Shown: positions 20,945-32,340 of the stretch, in pieces
How positions within the stretch are numbered: position 1 is the first letter of the stretch
How the letters are laid out: each line of letters begins with the position of its first letter
Assembly: GCA_030762895.1 (NCBI GenBank)
Contig: CM061062.1
Location: forward strand, 284,886,397-284,950,396
From: Sophora flavescens
Taxonomy: Eukaryota > Streptophyta > Magnoliopsida > Fabales > Fabaceae
Direction of reading: 5' to 3'
Length of the DNA: 64,000 nt
Program-made: the position numbers and the translations under genes
The notes under the pieces: generated by a model
Databases searched by the model: none
What the model saw: the letters and a program-made list of their open reading frames with translations, nothing else
Told to the model about the DNA's origin: nothing

Positions 20945-23224
20945 TTTTATACACGACCCAACAACCTACAAAGCCAGAAATATAATAAATTTTTAATATC
21001 AGCATAAAGAGAGTAATGTTTGCACCTTTTCTAACCACACGAGTATGGGGGTGGACCGCGGTAATAAAACGGAATCATACTTTTGACACAAGCAATTAAC
21101 CTGATGATGCTTGGTTTCTTGGTTGATTATTTTTCATTTCATAATTATGAATTCTTTTTCTTTAACCTTGCAAAAAAAAAAATGGTTAATTTAACCTTGC
21201 AATTTATGTCTTTAAGACAGATTGAAAACAGAGCATAACTCCACATGAAATTATCGATGTAGAGAAACTTGCTAGACATGGTCAGTTTACCAAAGAACAT
21301 TTGACCACTAGTAGCTTAAACTATAAAATGAGAGTCGGCGGTAGGTGTTAAGGAATATCAATTAGAAGATTGAAGGACCAAGGCAAATACTTGCAAAGCA
21401 AAACACAAGTCAAGTAGTGTCAACATATACTAAGATGGTTTGATGTAGTTGGGAGAAGTATCATCTACTACGAAGTAACAATAAACAGAAAATTACATAA
21501 AAAGGAACTTCATCAATATATACGACTTAAATAAGAATATCAAGGTGAAACATGGACCTTTGTGCTTTTCAATGGGAGAGTAGAAATCGTGCTTTTCCAT
21601 TAGTAGGTGAAATGAAACACCACAGCATATTACTTAAAAAGTTCTATAGAACTATGTTTAGGCTTGGACCACAATCTACGTGAATCAAACTCTATAATCC
21701 CAAATAAATTATTTGATTGGTTAAATATACCTCTTGCAGCATTTGGTTCTTCCCATTTAGATTTTCGAGTTCCATCAAATGCTGATGTTACCTGAAAATT
21801 TATAAGACAAGAATAAAGTTATGGAAGACCTAAGTACAAGTAATTGTAACCATATAAAATAAGCCAGCTGTTTAAAAACTCACAATCCCAAAAGGTAACT
21901 CCTCTGCACTTGCAATGACAGTACCAGAATGTATTCTATTTAACTTTAGAAGCGGCAATGCAAACAAATCTTTCCCATAGCTTTCACACTTGTTAAGATT
22001 GTAAATAATGTCATCCAGTGCATCTAGCACGGCGGGTAAAGCCAAAGAAGTTACTACAGGATTACTAGCCAAACAAATTTCAACCCTCCCATCTCGTATT
22101 CACTTTTTTCTCCGGTGAAAGAGCATCAAGTAAGCCATCAAAAGATGGCAACAGTTTCTGACATTTTGGGTCATTCAGAACTGAATCGATGGAGGTCCTT
22201 CTTGTTTTAAAGGGGGGATCGCAAAGATCCAAGATAATTCCTTTAATTATCCCAAGCACATCAACAGCTTCAGACTTTGTTAGTTCTTCCCGAACAAATT
22301 GATGAAAGACAGGACGGAATGCATTATAAATTCTTGTAACGTGCTCATCTATGCACAAATGAACTTGGCAGGCGTAAGAGCTTAGCACACCATTCTTATC
22401 GAGAACCAATTTCTAATCTGGATTTGCGCCATTCCTCATTCCCACTTCTCCTTCCAGGTAATGAGAGTGACTCATCATCTTCAGAATGTATACTCCTCTC
22501 AAGTTGTTGGTTTTCTTCCATATCACGGGCTTCAATCATTGAAAGTAGTTGATATGCAAAGCCTCTTTGAATTTCTTTTGTTATATTTGTGAGTACAGAT
22601 GACAAAGAAGGCTCTGTAAGCATATTACGTCGGGATAGAACCTCCAGTTGTGAAAAAGATACAAAAATTCCATATCAATAATCAACAAATCAGGATTTTT
22701 ATGCATGCAATTAAAGCTTTCATATAAATAGAACACAAGAAAAGAACGGATATAAATTGTAAAGCCTACCTCATGCCACTTCCTTGTGTATCGTTTGGTG
22801 ACATCATAAACTCCATCTTTGGATATAGCAATTACATAATTTAGTTTTTTATTCCACCTACGCCACAGATTTAAAAAATGTGAGAGAACATGCAAGCATG
22901 ATGGGTGCTTCTAAGGACAAGGACAACTACTTTCCAACAATCAACTAAGTGGATGAAACTCGTGAAAGCAATAAGTACTGAAAAGTAAAAAGTACTGCAA
23001 AAATGAACAATACCCTTTTTCATATAATAATGGTTTGTCATAGATTCCTTCACATGGGTCGAGATGCATCCATCTGAAAGAACATAGGTCCTCAAAAACA
23101 AATGCAGATGCTAGAAATAGTTTTAATAGCATATTACAAAAACTAGCACCTTCTGGGTCAATTTTACCTTCCTAAGAATTGACAAGAGAACTCTGTCCAA
23201 ACATGATCTCGTAAAGTCCAATAT
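20945..23224 (-). pseudogene. PNG1: Peptide:N-glycanase (PNG1) 3' half, inverted copy
   Basis: Exons in minus order are 23224-23168, 23073-23014, 22857-22770, 22641-21884, 21791-21731 and a truncated exon from 20965. They correspond one-to-one with the left copy and include the DHVW and HLDPCEG catalytic regions only in part. The exon at 22857-22770 is uninterrupted here and keeps CGA where the left copy has TGA. Lesions are: acceptor AG changed to GG before 23224, a 1-nt insertion near 23210, 1-nt insertions near 22398 and 22097 in the large exon, and deletion of most of the last exon. It cannot encode a functional glycanase. Confidence 0.88.
20966..21730 (-). other. PNG1 intron, right copy
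   Basis: Reverse complement of the intron at 6721-7487. No gene is visible within it. Confidence 0.65.
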
Positions 23225-23466
23225 CCGGAGATCAACCAAAATCGATGTGATGTAAAACTTATTCCTCGAGAAAAGGAAAAAAAAAAACAAAACGAACACA
23301 TGTACCCTAGGTTTAATATCTATGCAACACATGGATAGAATCTTTGAAGTTAAGACATACGACCGGCGCCCCCCCCCCCCCCCCCAGATAAAATGGGTTA
23401 GTTTTCAGTGTACTTTATATATAGTATGATATGATGGATCTAGTGAGCGTACTGTCTTAAATTGAG

Positions 23467-24039
23467 AAACCTTCATTCTTTCCTTTTGATAATTTTGAGC
23501 CAATGAAAAGTTAACCACAAATAAAATTCACTTGCGAAAATGAAAGGAAATATTCAATACCCATATTCCCTTGTTAGTGAAAACTGGCCCAATTATCCCA
23601 CAGAAATCAATGAACACGCAACACTGGCACTAAAATGCCACGGCAAAGTATTTCCTCTGAGAATGCAAGCTAAATTCAAGAAATAAATTTAGATTTACAT
23701 GTCTAGTCCATGACTATATTTCCTTACAGATTACATTTTAATTTACAATATCAAGCATGACTTCTGTTTTTTCCATGTATGTGAACTGAACAGATATTTC
23801 ATGTAAGTAAAACTAAAATTAGATCATTTCCAAAGCGCAAGACAACATTGTCATGTGTTGGATACATGACAGTTGGCATTGCATTTGTAATATCCGAATC
23901 ATCACGTGCTATGCTACAAAATGAATACTTCAAATATTCAAAACCAGGTCTACACTCTACACCATACATCCTGCCAATCAACTATACAAAAAAAAAGATA
24001 CATTATCTACTCAATTGCAGCATAGTAAGCTAAGAAAGA
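23467..24039 (-). other. Flank of right arm with one exon-like frame
   Basis: Minus-strand frame 23981-23799 is preceded by an acceptor-like TTGGCAG and reads YGVECRPGFEYLKYSFCSIA, then ITNAMPTVMYPTHDNVVLRF. It looks like a conserved exon but I do not recognise the protein. The missing PNG1 catalytic-Cys exon is not found here. The rest is AT-rich and featureless. Confidence 0.3.
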
Positions 24040-25418
24040 TACATCCCATTTTGACCGGGTCCCTTGGTCTTCACTAAAAAAAATTTCAAAAAAAATAATA
24101 ATAATAAAAATAAAAATAATAAAATAAAAATTTGAAAAAAAAATGAAAACCCATCTCATCCTCCTTTCTAGCAACCACTTTATTTTGAATTTGAATTTAA
24201 TTTTCAAATCAGAGATAGAAATGTTAACCTGGGCATATTTTTAGGATCAGGATCAGATAGCAATCTGAATCTTGGCGGGATTTTAGGATCAAGACGAGAG
24301 CAATGGGCATTATAAAACCTACCTCCCATTTTTTGACATCTCATTTTTCCCTTATTTTCTTCCTTTATCCATCAAACCTACCTCTCTCCCTTCAAACTTC
24401 ATCTTCTCCTTTCCTCTAGAAACAGACGTGACACACCCTTCCACTGTGACCGCATTCTCTCTTCTCTCCCTTGTCTCGCTCGTCGTCGGCCCACCAGCAG
24501 TGCCGCCGTCCGACACTTGCGCGGCTGTCTCTCTCTCATTCATCTCTCTGTTCACACCGTGCCGCCCTGTCCAGTTGCGCCACCACCAGGACCTCCGGTC
24601 TCGCCTAAGCTTCGATCGTCGTTCGCCGCTGCAAGGAAAGGACCACGCGACCACCACGTCTGGACCGCCTGCTCCGATCGCGTTCCTGTTCGCGTCTGGT
24701 CCGAGCTTCGTCGTGCGAGCGTCGTGCCTCCACCGCGAACCACACCGCCGTTCTGGGCCGTAACCGCCGCGTCGGATCCCAAGCCGCCGTCTGCTTCCAC
24801 GGTCGCTCTGTGGCATCTTGCCCCTGCCAGTTCTGTGTAGTTGTTGTTTAGGAGAAGGTTCTGGTTCCTTTCCCTTTTGTTTCATGCTTTTTTTTATTTG
24901 GTTTTTTTCCCTTTTTTAATTTTATCTTTGGTTCCTTTTTTAGTCTGACCTAACCTTCTCTTTCGTAGTATATGGACTTGGTTTGAGTGTCTTGTTGGGC
25001 TAAATATAATGTTAATCTTGATGTGACTATTTTAGTGGGCTGATCACTTAGTCCAAAAAAAATTGCTATAGTCAAACTTTATTTTTATCCTTTAATTTTT
25101 AATTCGTAAGCAATAAATTAAATAAAATAGAATGTTTCTTTAGAGATAATTTTTGGATTACTTTGTGAGAGGTATCACATTTAATCCCTTAGGTTTAAGA
25201 TCGTTCTGTGGACGTATGTGCCATGTTCTATCGTCAAGCCAAAATTATTATTTTTTTCATTATTTTTGTGTTCTTTTTAGTCTATTTAATGTGGATAATT
25301 AATCAATAATTTATTTAATTTTTTGGGTTGCTCTATGACAAGTGGAAACACTCAATCCCTTAGCTTCGAGGTTGCCCTATGGACTTACGTGTCATGTTCA
25401 ATCCCATTTAGGATTTAT

Positions 25419-25457
<39 letters not shown>

Positions 25458-25782
25458 TAAATAAAAAAACCAATAAAGAAACATAAAAATAAAGAAAATA
25501 TTATTAAAATAAACAAATCCTCCCTTGCAAATATTTTTGGGGTAAACAAATAAATAATTTAATTTTGCACGATTAATTCAAGGTATCATTCGTAGGATGG
25601 ACGATGTAGGGTGCTTAACACATTCCCTACTCGTAACCGACTCCCGAACTCAATTTGGTTTCAAAGACCATTTTTTAAAGGTTTTCCAATTTTTTCTAAA
25701 TTAAATAAAATTGGTGGCGACTCTACTTTTCGATAAAATTTTCTTTTTATCACCGTCCTCATCGTAATTTTCGGTTGCGACA
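24040..25782 (+). repeat. Ogre 5' LTR
   Basis: This is homologous to 38609-40650 but about 300 bp shorter. It lacks a segment near 24318 and another near 25225 that are present in the 3' LTR. Its first bases differ from the TGTGAACACCCC start of the 3' LTR. It contains GGCATTATAAAA (TATA-like) near 24308, a GC-rich region at 24430-24840 and a TA repeat at about 25425-25453, and ends GGTTGCGACA. Confidence 0.88.
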
Positions 25783-25784
25783 GA

Positions 25785-25802
25785 TGGCGACTCCACTGGG
25801 GA
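25785..25802 (+). other. Ogre primer binding site (tRNA-Arg type)
   Basis: TGGCGACTCCACTGGGGA begins 2 bp after the 5' LTR. It is the primer site commonly seen in Ogre elements, complementary to a tRNA-Arg 3' end. Confidence 0.85.
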
Positions 25803-26656
25803 CATTTCGAGAGTCAAGCCTAAGTAATGAGTTGTGCATTTTGGTATTTATTGTTTACCACTTTTATTGTTTTCTTTTATTTTATTTTTATTTTTATTTT
25901 TTTTTGTATATATGTGATTCCTTTTTGCTTTAATAATTATTTTTACACTAGGATAGAAGACCATGGTATTTGTTGTTTGCTTGTCTTTCAGGTTCAAGTA
26001 GTTTTGTTTTAGGATTGTACAGGTTTGTATGCCTCCAACACACAACACCGACACTCATTTTCACACACTTTCAGCTCTACACCCGAGCTTGTGGGACCTT
26101 AAGGATTAGGCGGTGACTCGGCATTGTCATTGAAGGCCTAGTGCCTCTCTGATATTTGTTGACTCACCACTCGGATTGTTACTAGTGTCATGGACTAATC
26201 ATCCTGGAGGGTTTATCCCTACTTGTGATTAGGTTCATGAACTAGGTCCTTGACAAGGGCAATCTGGGGACCATGACCTTTAGAAGTCTAGACTCGTCCT
26301 AAAGTTTATACTTCTAAATTGAATTAGTGGCCGCTCGACTTAGAAGTTGCCATCATAGGTATCCTTGATTAGGCCCTACCTCTTAAGACAATTGGAGGCG
26401 TACCATATCTCTCTTGTATTTTTCTATCCATTTACTTATTTATTTATTTATTTTACTTCATTTCCCTTTGTGTTTTAACAAATGAATAATAAATAAAAAA
26501 TACATATTATATATATATATATATATATATTGTTTTATTTATTATTTTATTTTATTTATTTTTATTTTATTTTTATTTTATTTTTTGTAAAAAATATTTT
26601 TTTAGGTGACTCTCTTTTGTGAAGGAAAGACACTATCTGTGTAGCAAGAAACGGAA
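25803..26656 (+). other. Ogre 5' untranslated region
   Basis: No gene. AT-rich with TA and TTTA repeats at about 26425-26590. It leads into the first ORF. Confidence 0.6.
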
Positions 26657-28437
26657 ATGTTTAACTCTAGCAATGCAATTGGCCTGAAGAAGAATATTAG
26701 AGTTGGCGTGAAAATCAATGATGTGAGGACTTTAATGGAAATCAGTCGCTTGATGTCAAAAGAAGTATGTTCTGAGCATGTTTGTGATGGGAAGTTGCAG
26801 AGTTGTTGGGAATTCTACCGAAGCCATCAGACAAAATGGAAAGAGGAGCTGTCAGAGGTCCGAAGCTAAGATTCCTTGAAGTCTATCTCCAGGAGCTAGC
26901 ACGACAAAATAATTGGGTTATCTTCAAGCGGGTGTTAGCTTTAACCATTTATGGGCTGGTGATTTTCCCCTTTATACCAGACATGGTGGATTACGCAGCC
27001 TTGGATGTCTACTACAAGGTCGAAGAATATACTGTGAACCCTGTTCCCGCAATTTTGGCAGAAACTTTCCTATCGTTGCAAGTTTGCCATGAAATTCAAC
27101 AAGGCAAATTACGATGTTGTGCATAAATGTTGTATGTTTGGATCATGACTCACATGTATGCTCGAAATTATGTTAGTGGGATTGATGACCCTTTGAGGAG
27201 ATTTCATCACATTCTGATAAAGCCGCACAAACCCAATGAATGGAGACAAGAATTTGATGAGGTTGATTCGAAAGCCTTTTGCTGGATGTGTCATTGGTAT
27301 AAAGGAAATACAGTCATCTTCAGTTGTGGGAATTTCTCGAATATCCCTTTGATGGGACCAAGGGGTTGCGTGTCATATTCTCCGGCACTTGTGATTCGAC
27401 AATTGAAATGGAATCAACCGGAACCACTTGAAGAAGTGTTAGGTGGAATTTCGTTCTTATATCAAGAATGCGAGGTTGTCAAGAATACAACAATAGCCGT
27501 TAGATCCGCCTGGAGCAACATCAGGGTACTGGGATCCAATGAGTTGGGAAGACAAATTATTTCTCGTACTAAAAACTACGAGGCATGGAGGAAAGCAAGG
27601 AGAGACAACCTTGTTATTTCGAAACCAATCCCGCATGAAGATGAAAATCCGCAAATGGAAGCAGAAATGTTAAAGAAGATCGAGATTATGATTGCCCAGA
27701 TGGGAGTGCTAGAGGAAAAGAATGAAACAGATCAAATCACCATCGTCACGCTCCAACACCAAATCCAGAAGTTAAACATAAGGATAGAACATCTGAAAGA
27801 TGAATGTGCCAATGCATATGAAGCCGCAGCTCCAGCAAAGAGAGCGGGGAAGGGGAATATGAAAGAGTCAGAAGTTCGAGGATTACTAGCAAGGATAGAA
27901 GATCAAAAAAAGGCGTTGGCACAAATCTTCAAAGAAAAAGAAGACTTGGGGGCAAAAATCGAAGTGCACGTTCAGACAATCCGGATGTTGGAGGAAAGCA
28001 TAGGATCTCTACAACAAGCCTTAACTCATGCTGAGCGCTACTCTGATGAAGGTTGGAATGCAGCTGCAACTATACGCGAATCATTGAAAAAATCACAAGA
28101 GAAAGAGCAACAGTTATGGATGAGGGTCCGGATGTTCGAAAGGGAGAAAAAACAATATGAGGATGAGATCAGACAACAGGAAGAATGGCTAGAGAACTGG
28201 GAATCCGTGGCAAAAGATTTGAAGGCTGACAGAGATGCTTGGAAGAAAAGATATGAACACCTCTCAGGAAGTTTGCAATACCATACCTATCAGTTTGTGG
28301 GTCACCTCGAGGAAGCACTAGTCCAAACTCGCATGAATGATGGATCTACAATACCTCCAAAAGTAGCTCGTTTCATGAAGTATTGTAGGGGCCTTGCTAG
28401 CGGATTCAAAAGGAAGACTTTAAAACTTTTGATCTAA
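26657..28437 (+). pseudogene. Ogre ORF1 (plant-mobile-domain-like plus coiled coil)
   Basis: An extra ORF upstream of gag is a hallmark of Ogre. It starts at 26657 (MFNSSNAIGLKK), shifts frame near 26860, and has a TAA at 27124-27126, after which 27127-28437 stays open for 436 codons. The first part (KLRFLEVYLQELARQNNWVI, PFIPDMVDYAALDVYYKVEE) resembles the aminotransferase-like/plant mobile domain found in such ORFs. From about 27650 to 28400 the protein is charged and heptad-rich, probably a long coiled coil. The function of ORF1 is not established. Confidence 0.8.
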
Positions 28438-28921
28438 TTCTGTTAGATGGGAGACATTGTATTTTCTCTTCAAAGAAATAAAAGTCTTTTTAGGGGTTAC
28501 ATCTATCAATGAATTCTGCTCTATCTTATGGTGTGTTACAAGTAGGCCTGTATGATTGCATTGCTAGTGAATGATGCTGTCTATTGAGGGACACATGTTC
28601 CCATGGATTTGTCATCAACCCCGCATTAACCTAAGGGGGATGTGCCCCTAGAGTTATGTGTCGGGGTGAAGTTGCTTGCTACAAAAAATGGTCTTTCCTT
28701 TGCAAAAGAAAGAATTCATGGTTTTTCGAAGCATACTTTTATCTTTCTTTTAATAATAATGCCAAAAAAATTATAAAAAAGAAGGGGGTTACTGATTAGA
28801 ATAATTGACGATTTTTCGTAACAGCTAAAAACACGAATTTGAGGGTTCGAGAATCATTGCGCGACCTAAGAAAGACAATACCAATCAAACCCGAGTTTAC
28901 AACACAAGATCCCGGACAAGG
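28438..28921 (+). other. ORF1-gag intergenic region of Ogre
   Basis: AT-rich linker of about 480 bp with no coding evidence. Confidence 0.6.
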
Positions 28922-30814
28922 ATGGCTGCCAAAAATCCTGAGACAGGAAGGAACTTGAGTTTAGAAGTAGACGAGGTGAAGGGAAGGGTGACTGAAATCT
29001 CTGAAACTCAAGCAAGGTTGGAGGCTATACTACAGGATATGAGGGAATCTCTTAGCAGGCTTGGTGCAAATAGAAGTGGAAACGAAGATGACCCACATGT
29101 GAGCGTACAGCCGACCCTCTCCATGGTAACGGCGCCAATGCTTTCAAACATAAACCATAGCTTTACTCAGGGAATGTCGGGTTACACGGAACCCATAGTA
29201 ATCCCCATCGGGGTGGGATATCGCCCCATCGAGAATGTGTATCATGAGGCTGCTGGCTATACATGGGAAAGGCCCCATGCATTCATTCCTGAACAATCAA
29301 GAGGAGTCCAGTTTGGACCCGATAAGATGAAGGAAAAGTGGATGGAGAAGGTAGAAGAACAAATAAAAGAGATCAAGGGCTCAAATACTTATGGCCTTCT
29401 CAAGATTGAAGAACTTTGTCATGCCACGAATGTCGTGATCCCTAAGGATTTCAAAATTCCTGATTTCTCCAAATATGACGGAAGTGGGAACCCATAGTTC
29501 CATTTGATTAGCTATGCCACCAAAATGGCCATCTGGTCTAAGGATGACAAGTTCCTCATTGACTTTTTCCATGAAAGTTTGACCAGAATCGCACTAGAGT
29601 GGTACCTTCAATTAGACCATTCTAAGATCTCTCGGTGGACAGAATTAGCCGATTTGTTCATGGATCAATACAAATTCAATTTGGACATAGCTCCGACCCG
29701 TGAACAGTTGACTACAATGCAGAAGAAGAGAGATGAATCCTTGAAACAGTATGCACAAAGGTGGAGGAATTTGGCAGCTTAGGTTCAGTCGTCGTTGATG
29801 TTGTCCGAAATGTGCTCATACTTTTTGGGAACCCTGGGATCCCCCTTTATCGGAGCAATGGCAGGAGTAGCTTATAGGGATTTCTCTGACTTGATTGCTG
29901 TAGGGGAAAGAATTGAAATCCTAGCCAGAGCTGGGAAGTTGCCAACTGACATGGAAGGCAGTGCATCCAAGAAGGGGTTCCAGCCCAAGAAGAGGGAAGC
30001 AGAAGCAAATTATGTGCAACACCAGCCAAACTTTGGACCTCGGCATGTCCCTTCATACCCAAGGTACCAAGCACCATATCAGACCCAAACACCATTTTAC
30101 CCACCTCAACAGGCCTCGCCAACCATCACCCAGCCACAAAATCAAATAAATAACATCCCTACCCCTCAACCATACAACCCCACTCGCCCAACATATACTC
30201 ATTATCCACCTGCACCTCAACAAAACCATCCAAGCTACCCTCGAACTCGCTCAAATTTTCCAAATCAGGGACGTTCCCAATATCAAAATCTGCCTCCTTT
30301 CCCAAGACTATCTATCTCCAATGCAGACTTGTTCAAACAACTATTTGATCGTCACCTAATCGCTGGAAACCCCAGACGGCCTATGGAACCACCTTTCCCT
30401 GCTTGGTACAATCCAAACTTGACTTGCAAGTATCACATGGATGCCCTGGGACATTCCATTGAAGAATGTGAGGCCTTCAAGACAGCAGTAAGAAAATTGA
30501 TTGCTTGTGGAAGATTGGGTTTCGAAGAAGATTCTGGGCCTAGCATTGTTAATAATCCAATCCCAAACCATAATGCGGGAAATAGTGTGAATAACTTGGA
30601 AGTGAAAGGGCCTCAAGTCAAGAAGGTTTTGGAATTGCGAACCCCGATGCAAGAAGTATTCGCAGGGCTCAAGAAAGCAAGATATGATATTGTTGCTCCG
30701 GTGAAGCTGATCGGAGAAAAAGAGAAGTATGCTGGTGATTTAAGTTGCAATTATCATCATGGGGAGGTAGGGCATGATATCGAAACTTGTTGGGACTTTA
30801 AGGTCCAAGTCTAA
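28922..30814 (+). pseudogene. Ogre gag with two in-frame stops
   Basis: Gag builds the particle that packages element RNA. The frame starts at 28922 (MAAKNPETGRNLSLEVDEVK) and continues through TAG codons at 29495 and 29780. The retrotransposon gag domain spans about 29450-29900 (ALEWYLQLDHSKISRW, LFMDQYKFNLDIAPTREQL). A Pro/Gln/Tyr-rich linker follows. Two zinc-knuckle-like motifs with spacing C-x2-H-x5-H-x4-C end the protein (CKYHMDALGHSIEEC near 30425 and CNYHHGEVGHDIETC near 30745). Confidence 0.88.
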
Positions 30815-30826
30815 GGATTACTTACC

Positions 30827-32068
30827 TTGGGGGTGATCCAAGCTAGGCGAGGTACGACTGAAGAAGTTAGTGTGGTTGAAAAAGTTGTTCTCCGGATGCC
30901 ACCTATGAATGATGCGCCGACACCAGAAAAAGTGATTGTGAAGGTGAAAAAGCCAACTCCTTTTGCTTATAATGATACACACGCTGTACCCTGGAATTAT
31001 GAACAGAAAGTTGAGCTAGTAGGAGGGGCGGGAGAAACTTCGAAGGCCCAGGTTACTAATGTTGTGAGAATTGGAGGCATCACAAAGAGTGGGCGATACT
31101 ATGACCCGGTAGAAGAAGAAGCAAGGAAGAATACCAAAGATGAAGGAAAAGAGAAGGAAGAAGAAGAAGAAGAAGAAGAGTTTTTGAAGATCATGAAACA
31201 AAGTGAATACGATGTGATAGAGCAGTTAAAGAAAACACCGGCAAGAATATCACTTTTGTCGCTTGTCCTCACATCAGAAATGCATCGTAAGGCATTATTG
31301 AAGGTGTTGAATGAAGCTTATGTTAATCGCGACGTCACGCCAGAGAATGTAGTAAACATGGTGGATCCGGTGAGGCGGATCAACATGATCAATTTCTCGG
31401 AAGATGAGGTGTTTTTAAAATTTAGAGGTAGTCCTAAGGCACTCCACATTACCCTAAGGTGCAAAGGATTTGTGATTGCGAAGGTGCTTATAGATGGTGG
31501 CTCGGCATTGAATGTGATTCCGTTGTCCACCCTAGAGCAACTAAACATAGGCTTGACGGATTTGACACCCCAAGAGATGATTGTGCGAGCCTTTGATGGG
31601 ACAGCGAGAGGGATCTTAGGGGAAATAACTCTGCCCCTCGAAGTAGGGCCTAGTTGTTTTCGTGTTCTCTTTCAAGTCATGGAGATACAGCCAGCTTATA
31701 CCATGCTCCTAGGAAGGCCTTGGATTCATGAAGCTGGTGTTGTTCCATCAACATTGCATCAGTGTCTGAAATATATTCAGGATGGGGCTGTAATTACCAT
31801 CCGCGGCGAAGAGGAAATCATGCTTTCAAAGCCTGTTTCGGTACCATACGTAGAAAGTGCAGAGCAAGTCGAGGATGATTCCCTACGTAGTTTTGAAATC
31901 CTGAAGCCAGAGAACAAGAAGGAGGAGTTGCCAATGCAAAATGTGAATGAAGTGGCAGTCTGTATAATGGAAAGGAACGGGTATCAGAAAGGAAGAGGTC
32001 TAGGGCAAGCCTCCAAGGGATCCCTCAACCGATCACAGCAGTTACAAGAGATGGAAGACATGGGCTAG
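30827..32068 (+). CDS. Ogre protease with C-terminal G-patch
   Basis: 413 codons open from ATG 30827, originally part of the gag-pro frame. An acidic Glu-rich stretch at about 31150-31185 precedes a retropepsin domain at about 31440-31760. Its active-site loop reads VLIDGGSALNVIP and the flap region is followed by MLLGRPWIHEAG. D-x-G with a residue other than Thr/Ser is common in Tat/Ogre proteases. The C-terminus carries a G-patch (NGYQKGRGLGQ), a feature of this lineage. This is the best preserved Ogre ORF. Confidence 0.8.
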   Translation: MGVIQARRGTTEEVSVVEKVVLRMPPMNDAPTPEKVIVKVKKPTPFAYNDTHAVPWNYEQKVELVGGAGETSKAQVTNVVRIGGITKSGRYYDPVEEEARKNTKDEGKEKEEEEEEEEFLKIMKQSEYDVIEQLKKTPARISLLSLVLTSEMHRKALLKVLNEAYVNRDVTPENVVNMVDPVRRINMINFSEDEVFLKFRGSPKALHITLRCKGFVIAKVLIDGGSALNVIPLSTLEQLNIGLTDLTPQEMIVRAFDGTARGILGEITLPLEVGPSCFRVLFQVMEIQPAYTMLLGRPWIHEAGVVPSTLHQCLKYIQDGAVITIRGEEEIMLSKPVSVPYVESAEQVEDDSLRSFEILKPENKKEELPMQNVNEVAVCIMERNGYQKGRGLGQASKGSLNRSQQLQEMEDMG

Positions 32069-32340
32069 GATACAATCCTTCTCTAGCAGAAGATATGAAG
32101 TACCTGACTCTCAGAGGCAAGAAAGAAGAAAGAAAGGAATTTGATTATATCCCTCACTTGACAGATACTTTCTCAAAGATCAACTCAAGTGATCTCACCA
32201 AAAAAATCGACTTCCCCTCATTTTACTATCGATTGCACTTGAAGAGGAGCAAGCAAGAAACCCTGTTATTTATCTCTCTCGACAAATGAGGTCCTTGGCA
32301 ATTGGCAGTCTGAACCATTTGTTGATGTTATTTCCATGAA

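Larger units (their letters stand above)
11163..23466 (-). repeat. Right arm of large inverted duplication
   Basis: This is the reverse complement of the left arm. It is interrupted between 12965 and 20198 by a 7.2-kb insert absent from the left arm, and it lacks the left-arm stretch corresponding to about 7513-8606. It does not carry the Copia element, so that insertion came after the duplication. Homology can be followed to 23466, where the left arm runs out of the window, so the true end may be further right. The PNG1 and TPX2-like copies here carry more frameshifts than those in the left arm. Confidence 0.9.

Noticed and set aside
23369..23386. Poly-C run as a functional G-quadruplex site
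   Set aside because: The left arm has interrupted G-runs at the same place (88-107). Length variation in homopolymers is more likely slippage or sequencing noise.
24352..24885. Long open frames in the GC-rich part of the Ogre 5' LTR (also 39144-39558 in the 3' LTR)
   Set aside because: They occur on both strands in several frames, differ between the two LTR copies through indels, and are rich in Arg/Pro/Ser as expected of random GC-rich DNA.
31480..31520. Ogre protease DGG instead of DTG/DSG as a defect
   Set aside because: Tat/Ogre-lineage proteases often have a residue other than Thr/Ser in the loop, so this alone is not evidence of inactivation.
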